Origin: Symbiodinium natans
Lineage: Eukaryota; Sar; Dinophyceae; Suessiales; Symbiodiniaceae
Reading direction: 5' to 3'
Length of the DNA stretch: 64,000 nt
Assembly: GCA_905221605.1 (NCBI GenBank)
Contig: CAJNDS010001580.1
Span: 46,001-110,000, forward strand
The notes under the pieces are model-generated. The model saw only the letters and a list, made by a program, of their open reading frames with translations, was not told the DNA's origin and did not search any database. Below, piece after piece: positions 1 through 8,739 of this stretch. The position numbers were made by a program, and so were the translations under genes. The stretch's first letter is position 1. Every line of letters starts with the position of its first letter.

Positions 1-3000
1 AGAGCATGGACCAGGATCTGGCTGTCACCAACGCACATAACAACAAACGGCACACAAACCTTACGTCGGAACCCATCCAAACCCTAAACCCTAAACCCTA
101 AACCCTAAACCCTAAACCCTAAACCCTTCGACCTTAAGAGCCCTTTCGAACCAATGACGCCCTAAGGCCCAACACCTCATCGCGCCAAACCCCACACCCC
201 CAAGATGCTGGGGTATAAGGCTTAGGGCTTAGGAAGTATACTTTTAGGGTTTAGGGTTTAGGGTTTAGGGTTTAGGGTTTAGGGTTTAGGGTTTAGGGTT
301 TAGGGTTCGGGGCGTGCTTAGGAATTATACTTTTAGGGTTTAGGGCTTCGGAATTCGGGTAGAAGGTTCTTCACACGCCCCGAACCCTAAACCCTAAACC
401 CTGAACCCCAAACCCCAAACCCTAAACAATAAACCCTGGCTTCGGGTGAAGGGGCCGATGGCCGCTCCCTCGTGCAAATGTGGCTCGGGGAGCTGCAGGT
501 CGACGGTGCCTTTTTTTGGGGGGGCCCAGGTAGGGTTTAGGGTTTAGGGTTTAGGGTTTAGGGTTTAGGGTTTAGGGTTTAGGGTTTAGGGTTTAGGGTT
601 TAGGGTTTAGGGTTTGGGGTTTAGGGTTTAGGGTTTGGGGTTTGGGGTTTGGGGTTTGGGTTTTAGGGTTTAGGGTTTACAGTAGGGTTTGGGGTTAGGA
701 GTTTACGGTTTAGGGGGTGAGAAGTATGGGCCCTTGATTTGGGGACCCTATGACATAACCCTTGTATACACTTTGCAAGCCCATACTTCGGATCTCGGTC
801 AACAAGGGCAAGGGACCATACTAAGGGCCCTTCAAACCTTAGTTTTAGGGGCCCAAGTAGGGTTTAGGGTTTGGGGTCTAAGGCTTAGGGTAGGGCTTCA
901 AAAGTTTTGTGACTTTTTGGGGAGGGTTTTTAGGGTTCTAGGGTGCAAGGCTTAGATTAAAGGGCTTTGGGGTTTTTAGGGTTCTACGTCAAGCGGTTGA
1001 AAAACTAGGTCACGCGGGCGGGAAATGTGGTTTTAACCCACGCAGGGCAGTGTTCGCACATTGAAAGGTTTTTTTTGGCGGCATTTGTTTTTTCAGGACT
1101 TGGAGTGACTGTAAGGTGGTGTGTTGTTGAAAAGTACCACGCCTGCCAGTGTTTTCAGCATTTCACAGTGTTTATTTTGGGGATATGTTTTTGCGATTTC
1201 TGCACGTTTTCGGGTTTTGCGTTTTGTGAGTGTTCAGGGTAGAACGGGGTAACTGCAATGTGGTCTTATGTCGAAAAGTGCCACGCCCACCAGTGTGTTC
1301 GGCGTTTCGCATGTTTTTTGGGGGGCTGGAGTGTTCAGGGTGCAACGGTCTTGCAGTGGTCCAAGTTTAGGGCCTTGGGGTTGTGCAGAGACGTCAAGCA
1401 CGGAAAGCACGGTTTTGGTCGCGAAAGGCATGGACGCTTGTGACAGATTTTCTTGTTCCACATCCTTGTGCAGTATGTTGTACGAAGAAGCGAAAACGCT
1501 GTAAATACCAGTGTGCTGGGCATGGACGCAATATGAATGACGTTCTTATCCCCCCGCCCCCCCGCACCCCACCCAACAGGAAAACCGCAAGAAGTCACCA
1601 AGAAGTGCCGAAACTAGCGTTTACCCAGGGTCGCTGAAACCCGCGTGAGCAAAAACTACGGTGCGTTTTGAGAAAACAACAGGGTCCGGAATGTGTTGGG
1701 GAGCTGAAGCTGGCAGCAACGCATTATTTCCCGAAAGACCTAAACCCTAAACCCTACACCCTAGAAATCTATGGAGGCAAGACCCAACCTCCGAGGAAAA
1801 GATGCGCGCCAACCCAACAGTCCCACAAATCCTCAAGTGCCCCGAAGCTCCCAACCCCCAGCCCTTAGGCCCAAAGCCCCCCGAAAATGGCTCCTCAATC
1901 CGCCTGCAGGATGCCTAATACAGGGGCCTTAAGAATTGCAATAGGGTTTTGGTGGGTTATTGTAGTATAGCTATCAAGCGACCATAAGGGAATACTATTA
2001 GTAATTAAACCCTAAACCCTAAATATGAGCAATTACTCCGATTCCTATTTTAAACCCCATCACCCTGCGCCGCCGCCTTCACCCTCGGGCATCCACAATG
2101 GGAGCCGGGCCAACTGTCGTGCTTTGGGGGATGCGGTGGCCGCCAGTCGAGTTTGGGAGGAATGTGTGGCAGCTTAGGCAGTTGAGGGTTTGGGGTTTAG
2201 TGGGGTTTTGGGGTTTAGGGTGTAGGGAGCTTGGGTTCAGGGTTTAGGGAGTCTAGGACTTTGGGCAGCTATTAGGGACATGCCAGGTTTAGCGAGCCTA
2301 GGGAGTTGTCTTACCCGTTCATAATTCTATATCATCCTCTCCTTCAAGGGCTTTGCAGGGCTTATGAGATACCTAACCCTCAGATTCACTACCTGCTAAA
2401 GACTCGTAAGCTTAGGGCTTTAGACTGTGGCAGGGGAGGAGCCTCATATTTCTACGGGCTCATGGCGGCTCATGCGTAGCGGCGCTCAGGATGTTTAGGC
2501 TTCGCATCGAGAGTGTTGCAAGTACACGCCGTCTTTGCCTTCCACACCCTTCTGTGACTTCTTCCGTGCATACAGGCGGCTGTGGTCTTGAAAAGTCACG
2601 GACCCAACCAAGAGGGCTTCTACAGTCTTTACAGAAGGGCTTCGGGTTCACCGAGAAGTACCTACTGACGGCCATCACCAGCCACCCCGAACCGCTGTGG
2701 AACCCAAATGTAAACCTAGAACCTCCAAGCCCTCAGCCACCTTAACTCCTGAACGCCCAAAGCTCCTTCTTCCGGTACTTACACGGTCCCTTAATATGGG
2801 CCATTACAACGGGACCCCCTACTAGTGGAATATACCCCTTCTATGCCCTATACGAATTCAGGGCCCAGACATCAGAACCCTTGAAAGGAGGCAAAGGGCC
2901 CACAAAACTACCCTCAGATTCTTCCAAGGCCTACGCCCTACTAGACTCCCCTTAGAACCTTAATAGAAATCATATTATCAAAATTCTCTTGGGTTTTATA

Positions 3001-4090
3001 TGAACAAAAATACAAAAAACAACTTCCAAGGGGGATATAGCCAAAACCTTGCGCCTGCAGTGGAAAGGCGCAGGGCGGCTCGGGCGGCGCGGCACAGCGC
3101 GCCATCCCTGCAAAAGCATGGGGGGGTTTAGGGTTTAGGGTGTAGGGTTTAGGGTGTAGGGTTTAGGTTTTAGGGTTGAGGGTTTAGGGCTTAGGGCTTA
3201 GGGCTTAGGGCTTAGGGGGGGGGGGGGGTCACCCGAGGCCCGAAACAAAACCGACATGTGTGAGTTAAGTTAAGGTGTACTGGGCTGTGAATTACAAAAA
3301 TAATCTGCGAAGAAAAAACAAATTCATGACCCCCTTCTCCCGAAATTATCAATACAAAGACAGCTCTGGGGGGTTGGGCCGAGTCACTAACAAAGCAGAG
3401 ACCAGCCTCAGACCTGTCTACGCTAGCTTTCGTGATTCTGCGAACACATTCTAAGTTCCTTAGCAGCAGCCCAAACTTAGGGCTTCAGGGATTCAGTCGA
3501 CTGGCTTATAGAGTTTTGGATTTAAGGTTTGGGACACATCCCTTCCCCCTGATATTCCCCCCCCCCCCCCCCACCCCTGTATAAAAACCTCTAAATCCCC
3601 GAAGGGGTTTTCGTATTCGTATTAGGGGGGGGGGGGGGGGTTTTATCGTTGGTCCGAACAAACAACCCGTCCTGCCCTGAACCCGAAAACCCGAAACCCT
3701 AAACCCTACAGGGCTTGGGCAACTGGAGAGTGCAGGCTTCAGGTCTCTGCTCCAGGCTTCCGACCCCCCTTGAGTTTTGTAAGGGGCGACTATGGGATCC
3801 ACTTTTCGGCTCAAAGGGGAATAGGGTTTAGGGTTTAGTGTTTAGGGTTTAGGGTAAATTTTAATACTAGGGGGGGGGGTTATCATTGTTAGGGGGAAGG
3901 GAGTACAAGCTCCAGCTACAAGGCTACAAGCAGCAAACGCTTTGGCTTGCACCGGCCCACTTACCACGGCTCACTCCCAGATATAACGATACAACACTCT
4001 ATCTTTTTTGAATAATATACATATATATATATATATATGCCTAAACATATTCACTTATTTATTAAAAGCTTGCTTATTTATTTTCTTTTC
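1..4090. other. Telomere-like repeats and unassigned sequence
   Basis: No gene could be supported here. Telomere-type heptamer tracts occur at about 78-127 (CCCTAAA), 247-306, 383-425 and 533-690 (TTTAGGG with TTTGGGG variants), and 3,120-3,220. Poly-G and poly-C runs of 10-20 bases lie near 3,217, 3,560 and 3,630. Short stretches between tracts (about 440-515 and 2,060-2,190) are GC-rich and open in some frames, so they may be small exons, but neither strand is clearly better. A diverged duplication of about 60 bp is visible at 1,125-1,185 and 1,260-1,322 (shared GAAAAGT.CCACGCC core). Confidence 0.6.
533..690. repeat. Interstitial telomere-like array (TTTAGGG)n
   Basis: About 20 head-to-tail heptamers, mostly TTTAGGG with several TTTGGGG variants toward the right. 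It is interstitial: unique sequence lies on both sides and other tracts in the window run in either orientation, so it is not a chromosome end. Confidence 0.9.
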
Positions 4091-4092
4091 TT

Positions 4093-5514
4093 TCAAGCAT
4101 CGCTCCTGGGTGCTGCCTCGCCAATGTCACGCCGCAGCTGCTCCGTGCGGCGATGCATCCGATCGAGGCTCTGCACCATGCCGGCCCTAGCTCCGCTGCT
4201 GGCAAGCTGCTTCAGCCACCGGTTCTCACTCTCCTTGCTGTTGGCTCGTAGGAAAAGGAGTGGGGTGCCCTGTAGAAGTCCCTTAAAGGGTATATTCAGG
4301 GCATATTATAGGGGGATATAGGGTACCTCATTTCCCTCACTCCCTACTTAACAGCAAGTCTCCGCCAGGTCGAGGGCGCGCTGCCGGCACTCCGCCTCGA
4401 TCCTCACGCGCTCGAGCGTCGCTGCGAGGATCTCAGAACCATGGCGGCCGCTGCTATCGCGAAGCAAGGAGTCCTTGTTGGCATCGCTGAGGATGTCTGA
4501 AGGACGGTTGTGAGCCTTGGTGACCACATGAACCCTTTTTAGTGTTCATGTATGATTCATATACCTTAATAGGACTTATAGTAGTATTTAGGGTATACAT
4601 ATATATATATATATATATATATGTATATGTATATATGTATATATGTATATATGTATATATGTATATATGTATATATGTATATATGTATATATGTATATAT
4701 GTATATATGTATATATGTATATGTATGTATATATGTATATATGTATATATGTATATATGTATATATGTATATATGTATATATGTATATATGTATATATGT
4801 ATATATGTATATGTATATATCTATGTATACAAATATATATATATATATACCTTAATAGGAGTTGTAGTAGTATAGGGTATATGTATATATATATATATAC
4901 CTTAATAGGAGTTATAGTTTTATAGGGTATATATATATATACACCTCATTTAGAGTTCTAGTAGTATAAGGGCATGGTTTGGTCCCCAGGAAGCTTGGGC
5001 TCGAAGCATCCTCTCGCGCTCGAAGGCCAGCTCGGCATTCAACGCTGCTCGATCCTGCTCCCTCTGCGCAGAGAACTGCTCCAGCTCCATCCGCATTGTT
5101 CTACTGGCCTGGTTTAGGGTTTAGGGTTTAGGGTTTAGGGTTTAGGGTTTAGGGTTTAGGGTTTAGGGTTTAGGGTTTAGGGTTTAGGGTTTAGGATTTA
5201 GGGTTTAGGGTTTAGGGTTTAGGGTTTAGGGTTTAGGGTTTAGGGTTTAGGGTTTAGGGTTCTACTTGCCTGCAGCGTTTGCAGACGTTGTTGCTCCACT
5301 TCCATCTGGGCGGAAGCAGAAGCCGTAGCCTGGCGCTCCAAGGCTTTCTGCACGGGCGCGTGAAGGGCTTGAACCTCGTCCTAGGTTGCCCAGCAACCTA
5401 GCATGAACAAGGGTGCCCTTCTTTGCTTAAAGGGGCTGAATAAGCGAACCTAAGCCCCCCCCCCCCCCAAAACAAAACAAACATCTAAACATATAAATTA
5501 AAAGGGAAACAAAC

Positions 5515-5547
<33 letters not shown>

Positions 5548-8500
5548 TAAAAAAGTATATATATATATATATATCACATATATCTAATATAAAGGGGAAC
5601 TGAAGGGTACCACTGGGCATCCTGGCGTCTATCTGGGACTCCAGGAGCTGCGCCTTGCGCCTGGCCTCCATCACTTGCGCAGCCTCCGCCTGCAAGGGCT
5701 CTGCCGCCTGCGCATCCTGCACCTGGGGGTTTAGGGTTTAGGGTTTAGGGTTTGGGGTTTAGGGTTTAGGGGTTTAGGGGTTTAGGGGTTTAGGGGTTTA
5801 GGGGTTTAGGGTTTAGGGTTTAGGGTTTGGGGGTTTGGGGTTCAGGGTTTGGGGTTTGGGGTTTAGGGTTTAGGGTTTAGGGGGTTTCGGAAACCTGCAC
5901 CTGGGCCTCCAGCAACTCCTTCGCCCTCGTGGCTTCCCTGATCTGATCCTTGAGGCTCTGCACTTCCTCCGCCCAGGACTTCCGGGCGTCTTTCAGGGCA
6001 TCTTGGACTTCGGACTCCAGGCTGCGCGCCAAGTCCTCTTGCGCCCTCCACATCGACCTCTCTCGTTCCAGGGAAACTTTGTCCCTTTGCAAGCTTGCCT
6101 CCTGCAAGTGGAGCTGGGAGCATCGGGCTCGGTTTTCGGCCAGCTCCTTCTCCAGAGCATCCAACAGCTCTTCCAACTCCTTGGGTAGGTTATAAGGCGC
6201 TAGAATCATCAGTTGTCATGGCTTTATGAGGATTCTCTAAACCCTAAACTCTAAACCCTAAACCCTTATAAGGGGATTAAGGGTACAAAAAGACTAAAGA
6301 TTATGCTCAAACCTACCCCGTGCTTCATCCAGATCTGCCTGAGCAACCTCCAGGGCAGCGTGCAAAGCAGCTGCCGCAGTGGAGTCGACCTCTGGGTAGC
6401 CCAGTAACCATATTATCATCATAGACCCTAAACCCTAAACCCTAAACCCTAAACCCTAAACCCTAAAGAGGGTACCACTGGGCTACCACGGACCTCCAGA
6501 AGTGCGACCTCACTGGCCGACTGCATCTCGACTCGTTGAGCTTCCATCTGCTGTCGAACCTCTACTGAACTTGGCACCTTATAGCAAAAAAATCTAATTT
6601 TGGCTGTTCCTTTTTGGGATTATAACGATGATTTTAGCTGTTCCTTTTTAAGGGATCATGGCAACCAAAAAAAACAAAACTTATTTCCAAGCACCCCCTG
6701 AGGAACAACCTCGTTGTCACCCAGGGCTTTCCGTAGCGCCTCTTCAGCTTGCTGCTGCCGCTCCGAGGCATCACGGTGCTCCTCCTGCAGCAAGTGGCCT
6801 GGGCTGGCCCTTAAAGACCGTCTGAAAACATGTTCCAAAAACATGATCCTCTTAAGACCCAATAAGCCTGAGTAAGATCCTCTTAGATCTAAACCCAATA
6901 ATAAGGGAAAAGAAGAAAATATATCCCAAGGGCTGACCTAGTGGCGCTCCTGTGCTACAGCTCGCAGTTCGGCCTCAAGGCCTTGGCTGCTGAGTTGCCC
7001 CCAAAAAGTATAAACGTTCAGCGTTATAGGGGGGGGTGTAGTATCCCGAAAAAAAGGTGTAAAATGTACACACTCAGCTTCTAAGAGGCGCTCCACCTCG
7101 GCCCGCAGCTCGCCGACCTCCACTTGGAGTGAAGCACCCTGGGCAAAGCCGTCGCGCAGTGCAGACACCAACGCCCCAGCTTCGTCAGAAAGATTCCGGG
7201 AGATCATGGAGCGCTGGGTCTCCACAGCCGAGAGCTCCGTTGCAAGCTGGGCCGTCTCCTCAGCGGCCTTGTCACTCATGGCCTCGGCTTCGACCTTGAG
7301 CGCAAGGCCTCTGCGACCCATGGATTCCAGCTCGCAAGCGGCTGCCTCCTTGCTTGACGCGAGCTGCATTTGCAGCCGGTGCAGCACGTCCTCTGCCTTG
7401 GCTGCCTTAGTCCTCGCTTCATCGCCCACCTGAGAGAACCGCGCCGACACCGTGCCACCCAACGTGGCCAGGGCAGCCTTGCCGCCGTCAAGGCACTGGC
7501 GCGTGTGTATGGACACTGCAGCCTGCTGCGACCTCAACCTCGAAGTCTCCACGCGAGTCGCAGCCAGGTCTTGCTGGATCGACCGCAGCTTCGACTGCAG
7601 GGCGTCCTGCTCTGCACGACACGCTGCGCGCGTGCGGTCATAAAGCTCCTTGAAGCACACCTCAAGCTCCCTCTCCTTGGCAGCCTGCTGGCGCTTCAGC
7701 TGGAAGGCGACCTGATCTATGTAGCCCCGGCCTTGGGCGGAAGACTCTTCCCCAAGCACCATCTCCTGCTGACTGGCCAGCACTGCTTGGAGTCGGCCCT
7801 CGGCATCGGCGGCTGCGGTGACTTGCAACGTCAGCTCCTCGTTTCGCTCCGTCTGCCTGTCCACCTCCTTGCTGAGGGCCGCATGGCGCTTCTGAACCTA
7901 GGAGGGCCCTTAAACCCCTCTGAAAAAGATTCCCAAATAAGGATCCTCTTATAATCCCAAATAAGGGAATTCCTGAATAAGATCCTCTTAATCCCAAATA
8001 AGCAAGAAAACCATAGACGATCCCTTATGGGCCTAGGAACCGAAGCATTATAAGATCCTCTTATAATCCCAAATAAGGGAAAACATAGACTATCCCTTAA
8101 GAGCCGACCTAGGAACCGAAGCCAGCGAGGCGGCCAAGGTGGCGAAAGTGGCCGCGGTGGCGCTCTTTCCCGGCGCCCGCGCCACCTGGAGCTGGTCTTG
8201 CACCTCATCACCTGGGGGTTTAGGGTTTAGGGTTTAGGGTTTCGGGTTTAGGGTTACGGAAAAGGGCACCCTTTGGGGGTTGGGTACTTTATAAGGGAAC
8301 CTTGAACCCAAAAAAAAACCTAAACCCTAAACCCTAAACCCTAGACCCTAGACCCTAGACCCTAGACCCTAGACCCTAGACCCTAGACCCTAGACCCTAA
8401 ACCCTATAAACCCTAAACCCTAAACCCTAAACCCTAAGACAAAGGGAAAAGGGTGCCACTGGGCTACAAAGTCACAGAACTGCCAGACGCGTCGAAGCAG

Positions 8501-8735
8501 CCATCCCTCGCCCGCGCCCTCTGAGAGGCATCGACAGGACTCCTCCAGGGTTTAGGGTTTGGGGCTTATAAAGGGGTTTATGGGGTATAGGGTTTAGGGT
8601 TTAGGGTTCAGGGTTTACAGCGGACTCCTTGAGGCGCAGGATGGAGATGCCGACGGACTGCGCCAGCGCTTCAAGGATGCATCGGGCGTCCTCCTTGGCG
8701 CCCGCCTCCCCCGCGATACGCTGCTGCAGCGACTC
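4093..8735 (-). CDS. Multi-exon coiled-coil protein
   Basis: Unidentified long coiled-coil protein, read as about 14 exons on the minus strand. Approximate exons in order: 8,625-8,735, 8,469-8,545, 8,105-8,215, 7,080-7,890 (the longest), 6,945-7,000, 6,715-6,800, 6,490-6,580, 6,318-6,395, 5,906-6,190, 5,622-5,725, 5,270-5,385, 4,995-5,110, 4,355-4,490 and 4,093-4,245. All are rich in E, Q, A, R, K and L with heptad spacing (e.g. [29 protein letters not shown]), as in myosin-tail or centrosomal proteins, but no specific family is recognised. The last exon ends at a TGA at 4,093-4,095 after [13 protein letters not shown]. The 5' end is not located; more exons may lie above 8.7 kb. The intervening sequences are telomere-repeat tracts or short inverted-repeat elements. 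The 5,622/5,385 join does not keep frame with a simple AG|G junction, so some boundaries are uncertain. Confidence 0.7.
4594..4940. repeat. (TATATG)n microsatellite inside an intron
   Basis: TA-rich hexamer array (ATATGT repeated) within an intron of the coiled-coil gene. A motif of about 30 bp (CCTTAATAGGA.TTATAGTAGTAT..AGGGTATA) recurs at 4,563, 4,851 and 4,902 and brackets the array, so the microsatellite probably grew inside a duplicated short element. ORFs here (Tyr/Ile/Cys repeats) are artefacts. Confidence 0.9.
5098..5272. repeat. Telomere-repeat intron flanked by 14-bp direct repeats
   Basis: A pure TTTAGGG tract of about 147 bp (21 units, one variant) at 5,112-5,258 separates two coiled-coil exons. 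It is flanked by GTTCTACTGGCCTG (5,098-5,111) and GTTCTACTTGCCTG (5,259-5,272), 13 of 14 identical. On the minus strand both copies contain CAG|GC, so splicing from the first copy (GC donor) to the second (AG acceptor) removes the tract plus one repeat and leaves an intact exon. Confidence 0.8.
5382..5622. mobile_element. Introner-like element, family 1 (copy A)
   Basis: Ends AGGTTGCCCAG and CTGGGCATCCT form an imperfect 11-bp terminal inverted repeat. The inside carries the family signature GGGTGCCCTTCTTTGCTTAAAGGGG and, near the other end, GGGTACCACTGGGC. It also contains a poly-C run and an AT microsatellite (5,515-5,575). It lies exactly between two coiled-coil exons and is therefore an intron. 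Confidence 0.7.
5716..5905. repeat. Telomere-repeat intron flanked by perfect 12-bp direct repeats
   Basis: A TTTAGGG/TTTGGGG tract at 5,728-5,890 is flanked by CCTGCACCTGGG at 5,716-5,727 and again at 5,894-5,905, a perfect match. On the minus strand each copy reads CCCAG|GTGCAGG, so the two copies supply the GT donor and the AG acceptor and splicing restores a single copy in the coiled-coil reading frame. Confidence 0.85.
6183..6318. mobile_element. Inverted-repeat intron with TIR GGGTAGGTT
   Basis: GGGTAGGTT at 6,183-6,191 and its exact complement AACCTACCC at 6,310-6,318 bound an intron of the coiled-coil gene. Inside is a short CCCTAAA tract (6,236-6,266). It resembles the family 1 introner-like elements in size, place and nesting of telomeric repeats but has a different end sequence. 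Confidence 0.6.
6395..6487. mobile_element. Introner-like element, family 1 (copy B)
   Basis: Perfect 11-bp terminal inverted repeat: GGTAGCCCAGT (6,395-6,405) and ACTGGGCTACC (6,477-6,487). Six CCCTAAA units sit inside. On the minus strand GAGGTC occurs at both edges (GGAG|GTCC before, AGAG|GTCG after), so splicing at AG|GT in the two copies gives the continuous codons L-E-V-D-S-T. This is the cleanest family member. Confidence 0.8.
6795..6935. mobile_element. Introner-like element, family 2
   Basis: An intron of the coiled-coil gene with ends TGGCCCTTAAAG and CCCAAGGGCTGACC (short inverted repeat GGCCCTT/AAGGGCT) and inside the signature GATCCTCTTA...CCCAATAATAAGGG. The same signature is found at 7,897-8,124, 34,728-34,815 and about 35,362-35,436. 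Confidence 0.6.
7897..8124. mobile_element. Introner-like element, family 2, internally duplicated
   Basis: Lies between coiled-coil exons. The block GATCCTCTTATAATCCC plus AAATAAGGGAA is present twice and CCTAGGAACCGAAGC occurs at about 8,031-8,045 and 8,110-8,124, so the element has a partial tandem copy. The outer flanks share ACCTAGGA (about 7,896-7,903 and 8,107-8,114), a likely target duplication. Confidence 0.6.
8215..8468. mobile_element. Composite intron: telomere tracts plus family 1 remnant
   Basis: Contains TTTAGGG (8,217-8,250) and CCCTAAA/CCCTAGA (8,325-8,440) tracts in opposite orientations and, between them, the family 1 internal sequence (AAAAGGGCACCCTTT, GGGAACCTTGAACCC). 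The right end ACTGGGCTAC (about 8,459-8,468) is intact; the left inverted repeat is missing, apparently replaced by telomeric repeat. Confidence 0.6.
8537..8629. repeat. Telomere-repeat intron flanked by short direct repeats
   Basis: GGACTCCT at 8,537-8,544 and 8,622-8,629 (11 of 13 bases match if extended) flanks a TTTAGGG-rich tract between two coiled-coil exons. On the minus strand both copies read AG|GAGTCC, implying a GA-AG intron; GA donors are known in dinoflagellates. Confidence 0.55.
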
Positions 8736-8739
8736 CTAG

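Noticed and set aside
78-690. Window edge as a true chromosome end because of telomere repeats
   Set aside because: Tracts are short, in both orientations, and continue across the whole 64 kb; unique sequence lies outside them.
3793-3815. Spliced-leader relic (ACTTTTCGGCTCAAAG)
   Set aside because: Several mismatches to the leader and no gene start follows.
4542-4925. Long Tyr/Ile/Cys ORFs over TATATG repeats (also 28,756-29,282 and 21,667-22,067)
   Set aside because: Pure microsatellite translation; all frames are open on both strands.
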